This document shows, in pieces, positions 1-5,281 of a stretch of 7,096 bases of DNA; position 1 is the first letter of the stretch, and the number at the start of each line of letters is the position of its first letter. Below the pieces are notes generated by a model. The model made no database searches and was not told where the DNA came from. It saw only the letters and a program-made list of their open reading frames with translations. The translations under genes and the position numbers were made by a program. The stretch comes from an uncultured Flavobacteriales bacterium. GTDB lineage: Bacteria > Bacteroidota > Bacteroidia > Flavobacteriales_D > Sanyastnellaceae. The stretch covers positions 1-7,096 of the forward strand of contig CALKYI010000167.1 in NCBI GenBank assembly GCA_938003665.1, read 5' to 3'.

Positions 1-413
1 GCCATGGTCTCCATCATGCCGTCCAACGCTCCGTGGTCGTAGGCACCCGCTGCTTGGCCACCTCCGTACACCGATTGCGGCACGATGCCGAATTTGGCCG
101 CAGCATGCGTCACGTCGTGCGAGAGTCCGCCCGGCCCCATCTGATGCTTACCGTGGTAGCGGACGTAACGGGCAACTTTTTCGGGGTAGATCACCCGCAC
201 GCTCGCCATCTCGCTGAAGTCGTGCAATTCGCCCGTGATGCGAAACGCCTCCGACTCGAGAAAACTCGTCGTGCTGAAGCTCCAGCACGTGCCCGTGCGG
301 CCTTGGCTGATCACCTCCGTCGCCGTCAAATCGATTTCCACTTCTGGGCCTTGAGCAATTGCACTTACAGCACAGGCCAACGCAAGTGCGCACAATGGGG
401 TCTTTAAATTCAT
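1..413 (-). CDS. Secreted C1-family cysteine peptidase (aminopeptidase C / bleomycin hydrolase-like), N-terminal part
   Basis: The reading frame starts at the ATG at 413-411 and stays open to the left edge, giving 137 residues of a protein whose family is usually nearly 400 long. Residues 1-20 form a signal peptide: a Lys at 4, a hydrophobic core, and a likely cleavage site after AIA before Gln21. The papain-like active-site block follows: QGRTGTCWSFSTTSFLESE at 37-55, with Gln37 as oxyanion residue and Cys43 as nucleophile. Further family signatures are the SEM segment near 68-70 and the YVRYHG...GGLSHDV segment at 83-101. This pattern fits the PepC/bleomycin-hydrolase branch of C1, a peptide-hydrolysing thiol peptidase. 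The signal peptide implies export to the periplasm or surface, unlike cytoplasmic PepC. The catalytic His and Asn lie beyond the window. The gene is divergent from the HEAT-like gene, 47 bp away. An AAGG stretch sits a few bases before the ATG, but no strong ribosome binding site is visible. Confidence 0.88.
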   Translation of the reverse strand, partial: MNLKTPLCALALACAVSAIAQGPEVEIDLTATEVISQGRTGTCWSFSTTSFLESEAFRITGELHDFSEMASVRVIYPEKVARYVRYHGKHQMGPGGLSHDVTHAAAKFGIVPQSVYGGGQAAGAYDHGALDGMMETM

Positions 414-415
414 CC

Positions 416-447
416 TACCTTGGTTCTTGGTTTCTCCCCACAAGGTA
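416..447. repeat. Short inverted repeat between divergent genes
   Basis: TACCTTG at 416-422 is repeated in inverted orientation as CAAGGTA at 441-447, in the 47-bp gap between the C1 peptidase and the HEAT-like gene. Each arm, read towards its own gene, resembles a shortened Bacteroidota -7 box (TAnnTTTG with one T missing), so the pair could be two face-to-face promoters. I found no convincing TTG -33 element at the right distance for either arm. The repeat could equally be an operator or chance. Confidence 0.3.
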
Positions 448-460
448 AGAACTCTGCGCC

Positions 461-1051
461 ATGCCCGATGACGAACGCCCCCTCGCTGCCCTTCTCCCCG
501 CCCTCCGGCGCGGCGTTCCCATTAACGAAGTCAAGGCGGCCGCTCGTGCTACGGCAGCGGATTCTCAATGCATCCAAGCCTTGCTGGACCTGCTCATCTA
601 CCCGAGCGGTTTCAGTCGCATCCAGCGCCAGAAGGCCGCTTGGATTTTGCACCACGCCTTTCAGCTGGACGAACGCGCCTTCTTGCCCCTGCGTGCTGAC
701 TTGGGCAGCGCCCTCGACGCCACTGAGGACCCTTCAGCCCTGCGCGAATTGCTGAAAGTGCTGGCCAGCCCGTTGTGGGCCGATGCCGAAACCGAGGCGC
801 AACGGACAGACGCCCTGGAATTGGCTGCGGGGCTTTTGTACGTAGAGGATGTACCCGTGGCCGTGCACTATGCGGCGATGCAAACGCTTCAGTCGCGCAT
901 TCAATGCACTTCAGAGGTCAGGGAAGCCTTGGAGGCCTTGAACGCATTGCATGGCCGCCTTGGCGCCGAAAACGCGCCGCTTCGATCGTGCGCCGAGCGC
1001 TACATCAAACGGTTTCGTCAGAAACTCGCACGAACAAAGTCGCCGAGCTGA
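461..1051 (+). CDS. Hypothetical alpha-helical protein, HEAT-repeat-like
   Basis: This is a 196-residue soluble protein with no signal peptide or membrane segment. It is rich in Ala, Leu, Arg and Glu, and its predicted helices are separated by short turns, as in HEAT/ARM-type solenoids. An Arg-Gln-x-x-Ala-Ala-Trp-x-Leu segment at about residues 52-60 resembles the first helix of a HEAT unit, and the C-terminus is basic (RYIKRFRQKLAR, about 180-191). I recall similar roughly 200-residue HEAT-like hypothetical proteins in Bacteroidota, but I know no function. Such scaffolds usually bind proteins, and nothing here indicates the partner. The ATG at 461 is preceded by a purine-rich AAGGTAAGA about 10 bases upstream. 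The gene converges on the outer-membrane protein gene, and the last 34 bp of the two coding regions overlap on opposite strands. No terminator hairpin is visible after the stop. Confidence 0.75.
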   Translation: MPDDERPLAALLPALRRGVPINEVKAAARATAADSQCIQALLDLLIYPSGFSRIQRQKAAWILHHAFQLDERAFLPLRADLGSALDATEDPSALRELLKVLASPLWADAETEAQRTDALELAAGLLYVEDVPVAVHYAAMQTLQSRIQCTSEVREALEALNALHGRLGAENAPLRSCAERYIKRFRQKLARTKSPS

Positions 1052-1980
1052 GGCGGAATCACCCACGTGAGGTACAGCGAACCTTGCACGAGGTTGTCTT
1101 CGTATGTGCCCATCACCACCCGGTCCCGGCTGACGCGCGCGGTGAGCATCAAATTGCCGCCCTCTTCAAAAAACAATTCAACGCCAAGCGCACCGTAAAA
1201 CCCAAAGCCCGTTGAGGTCAGGCTGGATGTCGGGTTGGTGAATTGTCCATTGCCTGCAGGTGCAGCGAGCAATTGGTAATTCTGGTTCTGGATGCGCACG
1301 TAGTTCTGCTTGAGTTGGGTTGCGAGCATGTTGCCGCCCACTTCAAACGTCCAGCTGGCCTCATCCACGATGTACGCCGCCGTCCGGTAACCCAGCGATA
1401 ACTGAATTCGGTCTTCTTCGGAGAAAATGCCATACGTGCGGCGATTTTCCGAGCCCGCACCCTGCACGATCTCATTGGTCACCATGTTCCAAGCCCCTTC
1501 GGACTTGAGGCCGTTGATGGCGTCGATATGCAGCACAAAAGCGCTTTCCGGATTGAAAAACAGCAAGGTCTGCAACCCCATGATCGTACCCGGCGTGTAG
1601 CGCATGCCGTACAGGCGCAACGCCTCGCTGTACAGCGGGTATTCGATGTACTCAAATTCCCCGGCTTCCAGGCCAATGCTGTTCATCACTTGACTCCAAA
1701 TCAAGCTGTTGACGTTATTCACACCCAAGCGCTCCTCGATGGTCATCAAATTGGCCGTGGGGTCAGACAACTCGTAAATCTCACCCGAGATGCCGCTGTA
1801 AAATTCGTTGGCTGCCTTGTGATGCCCTTGGTACACGCCAAAGTTCAAGGCGAACTCAATGCCTTTGCGTGCGGGTACGTACGATTCATAGTCGTCCCAA
1901 TCGTCCCAATCTTGGCCCCAAGCCACCGGAGCATACGCCCCCATGGCCAACATCACACCGAGAATCCACGCGCTTTTCAT
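1018..1980 (-). CDS. Putative outer-membrane beta-barrel protein, uncharacterised
   Basis: This is a 320-residue protein with a clear signal peptide (Lys2, hydrophobic residues 4-20, likely cleavage around AWG/Q at 21-23). An acidic-aromatic stretch, QDWDDWDDYESY, follows at 23-34. The rest alternates polar and aromatic residues in the way of amphipathic beta strands, has many Gly/Tyr/Phe turns, and ends in Phe, as is usual for proteins inserted by the BAM machinery. Late segments such as GFGFYGALGVELFF and NLMLTARVSR look like antiparallel strands. I recognise the general pattern of Bacteroidota outer-membrane proteins of unknown function, not a named family. The start at 1980 gives a proper signal peptide. 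A longer in-frame start at 2031 would lie inside the cyclophilin gene and put 17 unlikely residues ahead of it. Only 5 nt separate this start from the cyclophilin stop, so the pair is probably translationally coupled. Confidence 0.78.
   Translation of the reverse strand: MKSAWILGVMLAMGAYAPVAWGQDWDDWDDYESYVPARKGIEFALNFGVYQGHHKAANEFYSGISGEIYELSDPTANLMTIEERLGVNNVNSLIWSQVMNSIGLEAGEFEYIEYPLYSEALRLYGMRYTPGTIMGLQTLLFFNPESAFVLHIDAINGLKSEGAWNMVTNEIVQGAGSENRRTYGIFSEEDRIQLSLGYRTAAYIVDEASWTFEVGGNMLATQLKQNYVRIQNQNYQLLAAPAGNGQFTNPTSSLTSTGFGFYGALGVELFFEEGGNLMLTARVSRDRVVMGTYEDNLVQGSLYLTWVIPPQLGDFVRASF
1892..1909. repeat. Two-copy 9-bp tandem repeat inside the outer-membrane protein gene
   Basis: TCGTCCCAA occurs twice back to back on the plus strand. 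It encodes the repeated Trp-Asp-Asp unit just after the signal peptide of the outer-membrane protein. With only two copies it looks like a small in-frame duplication, not a phase-variable tract; gain or loss of a unit would keep the frame. Confidence 0.6.
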
Positions 1981-1988
1981 TCCTTCTA
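1981..1988 (-). promoter_or_regulatory. Stop/restart junction between cyclophilin and outer-membrane protein genes
   Basis: On the minus strand the junction reads TAGAAGGAATG. The cyclophilin TAG stop is followed by AAGGA, which abuts the ATG of the outer-membrane gene directly. The purine run looks like a Shine-Dalgarno sequence, but it has no spacer to the start codon, so normal ribosome pairing at that distance is unlikely. Translational coupling by reinitiation is the simpler reading. Confidence 0.5.
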
Positions 1989-2774
1989 ATTTACAGCCGA
2001 AACCCGCATTTCCAGCCGCTGCAATGGCCAATCGCTGTCATCGGTGGGCACCCTTGACAACTGGTCCAGCACCTCCCAACCGTCCACCAGCCGACCAAAC
2101 ACCGTGTGCTCGTTGTCTAAATGCGGTGTGCCGCCTTCTGCAAAATAACGCTGTTTTTGCACCTCCGTGTACGTGAAGCCCTTCTCCCGTTCAATCTGCT
2201 GCAATTCCACGGCGGTCACCTTGCGGCCCACGACGATGTAGAAATCATACGAAGCGGAGCGCTTGTCGGGATTGCCCTTGTAAGTGCGCCCCATTGCTAC
2301 AGCACCGCGCACGTGCCGGTAACGTTCGTCGAACTCACTGGGCAGCGTGTGCTTTCCAATGAGCCAGCGCATCTCTTGCGCCCGAGGATCCTCGGAATTC
2401 CCGCCCTGCACCACAAAGTCCGGCACTACCCGAACAAATTCACTGGGCTGGTAATACCCGCGCTCCACCTTGTAACGGAAGTTGGCCGCATGCAATGGCA
2501 CGTCGTCAAACAACTCGAGCGTCATCGTGCCGTATTTGGTTTCCACCTCCATCCGACTCCCCTGATGCTCCTCGTGCCATTCGGCCAGGAAAGCTTCGCA
2601 ATTCGCGTCGGTCAATGGTGGGTACGCCAAAATTTTGGCCTTGGCGGCCACTGCAGCCTCGTCCACTTCAGCGGCCTTGGGCTCCGCCGGCACCTCTTCT
2701 GCCGGCGCAGGTGCCGTTTCGCCACAGCCCATAGTTCCAACCACCAACCATCCGATGAACAACGCTCTCCGCAT
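1986..2774 (-). CDS. Lipoprotein cyclophilin-type peptidyl-prolyl cis-trans isomerase
   Basis: This 262-residue protein would catalyse proline cis-trans isomerisation during folding of envelope proteins. Residues 1-17 form a lipoprotein signal (Arg2-Arg3, hydrophobic core, MGC lipobox with Cys17). An Ala/Pro/Glu-rich linker runs to about residue 45, and the cyclophilin domain covers about 76-260. Key residues are present with canonical spacing in FVRVVPDFVVQGG: Arg115, Phe120 and Gln123, matching human CypA Arg55, Phe60 and Gln63. HTVFG at 223-227 is also typical. An insertion of about 30 residues at 185-217, between FYIV and HTVFG, is of a kind I know from Bacteroidota cyclophilins. At the usual SQFFI/SQFYI site the sequence is YDFYI, so the conserved Gln is Asp177. 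The start at 2774 is chosen because it places the lipobox correctly; upstream in-frame Met codons would displace it. It is the first gene of a unit with the outer-membrane protein. Confidence 0.9.
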   Translation of the reverse strand: MRRALFIGWLVVGTMGCGETAPAPAEEVPAEPKAAEVDEAAVAAKAKILAYPPLTDANCEAFLAEWHEEHQGSRMEVETKYGTMTLELFDDVPLHAANFRYKVERGYYQPSEFVRVVPDFVVQGGNSEDPRAQEMRWLIGKHTLPSEFDERYRHVRGAVAMGRTYKGNPDKRSASYDFYIVVGRKVTAVELQQIEREKGFTYTEVQKQRYFAEGGTPHLDNEHTVFGRLVDGWEVLDQLSRVPTDDSDWPLQRLEMRVSAVN

Positions 2775-2778
2775 GCCA

Positions 2779-2786
2779 CAAATGTA
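2779..2786 (-). promoter_or_regulatory. Bacteroidota-type -7 promoter element for the cyclophilin gene
   Basis: On the minus strand this reads TACATTTG, an exact match to the Bacteroidota -7 consensus TAnnTTTG. A TTG that could serve as the -33 element lies 23 nt upstream, at the outer limit of reported spacing. The box ends only 4 nt before the ATG at 2774, so transcription would begin at or next to the start codon and the mRNA would be leaderless or nearly so. The alternative is that this is a chance match and the true promoter lies further up. Confidence 0.5.
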
Positions 2787-2859
2787 GCTCGAGAGAACAA
2801 AGCCGCAGACAACGTACATTGACTGCGGAGTGTCCCGCTTAATTCGTGTCACGAACCCC

Positions 2860-2867
2860 GAACTTTG
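2860..2867 (+). promoter_or_regulatory. Possible -7 promoter element for the exonuclease/GIY-YIG gene
   Basis: GAACTTTG differs from TAnnTTTG only at the first base and ends 4 nt before the ATG at 2872, the same spacing as the cyclophilin -7 box on the other strand. No good TTG -33 element is seen upstream. If used, it would give a leaderless or nearly leaderless transcript. Confidence 0.3.
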
Positions 2868-2871
2868 CACC

Positions 2872-4224
2872 ATGACGCGCTACGCCATCGTCGACATCGA
2901 AACCACCGGCTCCCACGCCAAGGGCCACGGCATCACCGAGATTGCCGCGATCATTACCAATGGCACCGCGGAAATCGAACGGTGGGAAACGCTCGTCGAC
3001 CCCGGCTTGCCCATTCCATTGCACATCACGCAGCTCACTGGGATTACGAACGACATGGTCGAGGCGGCGCCAACGTTCGAAGCCATTGCGGACGAGCTGG
3101 AAGAATTCTTGAGCGGCTGTGTCTTTGTGGCGCACAACGTGGGGTTCGATTATGCGTTCATCCGCGGCCATTTCGAGACCATGGGGCGCGTCTGGCGCAG
3201 TCCCAAGCTGTGCACGGTGCGCATGGCCCGCAAGCTCCTCCCCGGCCACGCCAGCTACAGCCTCGGCCGCATCTGCAAGGACCTCGGCATCGGCAACGAC
3301 GCCCGGCACCGCGCCATGGGCGATTGTGCGGCGACGTTGGAACTCTTCCACCGCATGATGGCCACGGAGCGCGCCGCCGACGTGGTGGCGGGCATGCTAA
3401 AGCGCGGAGAACGCGAATCGTGGCTGCCGCAGCACGTCCCGGCCAGCGATTTCGAGGCGCTGCCCACCGCACCTGGCGTCTACCGGTTTTTGAATCAAAA
3501 GGGCACGCCCATCTACATCGGCATGTCCCACAACGTGCGTCACCGGGTGCGCACGCATTTCAACGGTTCCATGAAATCCGCTCGGCGCCAAGCGTTCTTG
3601 CGTGACATCCACCGCATCGAAGCTGAAAGCACCGGCTCGGTGCTCATGGCTCGTCTGATCGAAGACGAGCTGATCCGTACGCATTGGCCCATCCACAACC
3701 GGGCGCAAAAGTCCATCCCCATCCGCACAGCCATTGTGAGCTACACCGACCAACGCGGGTTCATGCGGCTGCACCTGCAACGGCAGCGTCACGTCAAACA
3801 CGCCATCCGCTGGTTCCGCCGGGAGGACGACGCGCGCGCTTGGCTCCACGCCCAAGCCGTCCTGCATGGGTTGCATTCGGAATTGCTCGGGCTGGGAAGC
3901 GATGGGCGCGGCCAAAAGATTGAGGACGATCAACGCGATGCACACAACGAAGCCATGAATGCCCTCATCAAAGCCGCTCAGACTCGCGAGACCTGGGCCA
4001 TCCTGGACCGCGGGCGTTCCGACGAAGAGCGGGCCCTCGTATTGATGGAAAACGAACACGTCAAAGGTTGGTGCTTCACCGATGAGACCGTGAGCCGATT
4101 TGATGAGATCCTCGAGTTGGTCGAACTGAAAAACGGATCCGCCACAGCGGACGCCATCGTACAACACGCCCTCCACGAGCGTGAGCTGGGGAAGATTCGG
4201 TTCGAAATCATCGAGCCCGCCTAA
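2872..4224 (+). CDS. DEDDh 3'-5' exonuclease fused to a UvrC/Cho-like GIY-YIG nuclease domain
   Basis: This 450-residue protein has two nuclease domains. Residues 1-165 are a DnaQ/epsilon-like exonuclease with a complete DEDDh set: Asp8 and Glu10 in VDIETTG, Asp93 in HNVGFDYAF, and His146 and Asp151 in HRAMGD. Residues about 200-280 are a GIY-YIG domain: GVY at 202-204, YIG at 215-217, an Arg-rich helix (VRHRVRTHF), and the metal-binding Glu264 in LIEDELI, corresponding to UvrC ALLLENNLI. Residues 285-450 are the family's C-terminal region, including LDRGRSDEERA near 378-388. Bacteroidota homologues are usually annotated as exonuclease or DNA polymerase III epsilon subunit. The role is probably DNA repair or processing; replicative proofreading is unproven. 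In relatives I recall, this C-terminal part carries four cysteines ending in CKGAC; here that stretch (about 334-360) is shortened and has none. The start at 2872 puts the exonuclease motif at the usual distance; an in-frame ATG at 2830 adds 14 residues without family resemblance. Confidence 0.9.
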   Translation: MTRYAIVDIETTGSHAKGHGITEIAAIITNGTAEIERWETLVDPGLPIPLHITQLTGITNDMVEAAPTFEAIADELEEFLSGCVFVAHNVGFDYAFIRGHFETMGRVWRSPKLCTVRMARKLLPGHASYSLGRICKDLGIGNDARHRAMGDCAATLELFHRMMATERAADVVAGMLKRGERESWLPQHVPASDFEALPTAPGVYRFLNQKGTPIYIGMSHNVRHRVRTHFNGSMKSARRQAFLRDIHRIEAESTGSVLMARLIEDELIRTHWPIHNRAQKSIPIRTAIVSYTDQRGFMRLHLQRQRHVKHAIRWFRREDDARAWLHAQAVLHGLHSELLGLGSDGRGQKIEDDQRDAHNEAMNALIKAAQTRETWAILDRGRSDEERALVLMENEHVKGWCFTDETVSRFDEILELVELKNGSATADAIVQHALHERELGKIRFEIIEPA

Positions 4225-4235
4225 CTGGGTACAAA

Positions 4236-4260
4236 AAAAGACCGCTCAGGGCGGTCTTTT
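4236..4260. terminator. Bidirectional intrinsic terminator
   Basis: AAAAGACCGC (4236-4245) and GCGGTCTTTT (4251-4260) form a perfect 10-bp stem around a 5-nt loop. It lies 11 nt after the exonuclease/GIY-YIG stop on the plus strand and 21 nt after the small-protein stop on the minus strand. Seven A residues at 4233-4239 give a run of seven U in a minus-strand transcript, so termination should be strongest for the sigma/small-protein unit. The plus-strand U run is only four long, then CUU. Confidence 0.9.
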
Positions 4261-4281
4261 CTTCGTTTGTACGTCAGGGGC

Positions 4282-4452
4282 TCAGTTCATGAGTCCGGTG
4301 AAGGTGCCGAAGCGCTTGGTTGACTGCGCGCTCAATCCAGCGGAATACTGGAGGATGTTGCGCACACTCTTGGCGCGGGGCATTTTCAAGTTGGACTCGA
4401 CAGAAGCTTCAAACCAATCCGACGTCAAATCGTCAAGGGTACAATGGGCCAT
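4282..4452 (-). CDS. Small uncharacterised protein, 56 residues
   Basis: The frame runs from an ATG at 4452-4450 to a TGA at 4284-4282. The protein has an acidic N-terminal part (LDDLTSDWFEASVES, 6-20) and a basic C-terminal part: PRAKSVRNILQYSAGLSAQS (25-44), predicted as a helix, then TKRFGTFTGLMN. There is no signal peptide or membrane segment. I recall short Bacteroidota proteins with a similar C-terminal plan (a helix with an N-I-L-x-Y-S core, then a basic turn and a terminal strand ending in Leu-x-Asn), but I know no function. Support for a real gene is its position: 70 nt downstream of the sigma gene on the same strand and immediately followed by a strong terminator oriented for it. 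No promoter is obvious in the 70-nt gap, so co-transcription with the sigma factor is likely. An in-frame GTG two codons upstream is an alternative start. Confidence 0.65.
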   Translation of the reverse strand: MAHCTLDDLTSDWFEASVESNLKMPRAKSVRNILQYSAGLSAQSTKRFGTFTGLMN

Positions 4453-4522
4453 GGGCACTTGTTTTTGAGGTTTCGTACCCCATAAACGCGTCGCATTGGC
4501 TTCTATTGCACGCGCTCGAAAA

Positions 4523-5110
4523 TTAATTCAGCGTCAGCTGTACGCCGCGCTCGTCCATGGCCTTGCGCAGGTTGATCAACGCGTAGCGCATGCGGCCGAG
4601 TGCCGTGTTGATGGAGACGCCCGTTTCGTCAGCAATCTCCTGGAAACTCATGTCGCGTTCGATGCGCATTTTGACCACCAACCGCTGCTCTTCGGGCAGG
4701 GTTTCGAGGAGGTCGCGCACGTCCTGGTGGATTTGCTCCTGGATCATGCGGTCTTCCATGTGCGGCTCGTCCGAACACATCGTATCGAAAACGTCGAATT
4801 CTTCGGTAGCACGCAGCATGCGCATTTTTTTGCCGCGGCGGAAGTGGTCGATGCTCAAGTTGTGCGCGATGCGCATCACCCAAGGCAAAAACTTCCCTTC
4901 CTCGTTGTACTTCCCGCTCTTGAGCGTGTTCACCACCTTGATGAAGGTGTCCTGAAACAGGTCGTTCGCGAGGTCGCTGTCGCGGACGATGAAGAAGATT
5001 TTGGAATAAACTTGTTGTTGATGGCGGTTCAAAAGGGTTTCGAACGCAGCCTCGTCCCCAGAGAGGTACAAGGAAATCAACTGTTGGTCTGAAAGTGATG
5101 CTCGCATCAT
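4523..5110 (-). CDS. ECF-type RNA polymerase sigma-70 family sigma factor
   Basis: This 195-residue protein has the two-domain layout of group 4 (ECF) sigma factors. Region 2 covers about residues 20-95 and includes NDLFQDTFIKV and FLPWVMRIAHNLSIDHFRR, the parts that bind core polymerase and the -10-like element. Region 4 covers about 135-186, with LPEEQRLVVKMR followed by the helix-turn-helix EIADETGVSINTALGRMRYAL, which reads the -35-like element. It would direct RNA polymerase to a specific promoter set; the targets cannot be read from the sequence. No gene resembling a membrane anti-sigma factor lies next to it, and the downstream neighbour is the 56-residue protein. Sigma factors of this type divergent from uvrA are, to my recollection, a recurring arrangement in Bacteroidota. 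Two adjacent ATG codons (5110 and 5107) could serve as the start; I give the first. Confidence 0.92.
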   Translation of the reverse strand: MMRASLSDQQLISLYLSGDEAAFETLLNRHQQQVYSKIFFIVRDSDLANDLFQDTFIKVVNTLKSGKYNEEGKFLPWVMRIAHNLSIDHFRRGKKMRMLRATEEFDVFDTMCSDEPHMEDRMIQEQIHQDVRDLLETLPEEQRLVVKMRIERDMSFQEIADETGVSINTALGRMRYALINLRKAMDERGVQLTLN

Positions 5111-5183
5111 TTTACGCAGTTAAGGGTGATACACAACCCGAGTCATGGGAAATCGTCGGGGCCTTACTTTGAAGCGTAAAATG
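5108..5183. repeat. 10-bp inverted repeat flanking the sigma/uvrA intergenic region
   Basis: CATTTTACGC at 5108-5117 and GCGTAAAATG at 5174-5183 are perfect inverted copies separated by 56 nt. The left copy overlaps the sigma start codon (GCGTAAAATGATG on the minus strand). The right copy lies about 100 nt before uvrA. The arms could be binding sites for a shared regulator or a remnant of a duplicated gene start. Confidence 0.45.
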
Positions 5184-5281
5184 TTTCTATCGCGTGCTTT
5201 TTTCGAATTACTCCAACCAATATACGCCATAATTTCGTCGCTTCGAAACCCACGGGCGATTTGGGGTGTTAACAAAAGCGA
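5111..5281. other. Divergent intergenic region between sigma factor and uvrA
   Basis: This 171-bp stretch is AT-richer than the flanking genes and must hold the promoters for both. Plus-strand candidates for uvrA are TTACTTTG at 5164-5171 and TAATTTCG at 5230-5237, each one mismatch from TAnnTTTG and neither with a clear TTG -33 partner. GTTAAC just before uvrA supplies an in-frame stop, TAA at 5270-5272. No LexA-like palindrome is evident. Short open frames across the region have no coding character. Confidence 0.4.

Noticed and set aside
33..407. Plus-strand open frame of 124 codons
   Set aside because: It is antisense to the C1 peptidase, whose signal peptide and active-site motif are unmistakable; the plus-strand product has no recognisable features.
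1528..1989. Plus-strand open frame of 153 codons
   Set aside because: It is antisense to the outer-membrane protein gene, with no family resemblance; open frames opposite real genes are common in GC-rich DNA.
1981..2031. Extended start at 2031 for the outer-membrane protein
   Set aside because: It would overlap the cyclophilin coding end and put extra residues before a good signal peptide; the ATG at 1980 is preferred.
2121..2822. Plus-strand open frame of 233 codons
   Set aside because: It lies entirely opposite the cyclophilin gene, which carries clear catalytic motifs; the product is His/Leu-rich without a domain pattern.
3397..4176. Minus-strand open frame of 259 codons
   Set aside because: It is a shadow of the exonuclease/GIY-YIG gene, whose frame carries complete motifs from end to end.
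4181..4526. Plus-strand open frames after the exonuclease/GIY-YIG gene
   Set aside because: They run through the terminator hairpin and are antisense to the small protein; the minus-strand frame has better placement and composition.
5111..5281. SOS (LexA) operator upstream of uvrA
   Set aside because: I looked for a LexA-type palindrome and found none; the inverted repeat present has arms too far apart for a single LexA site.
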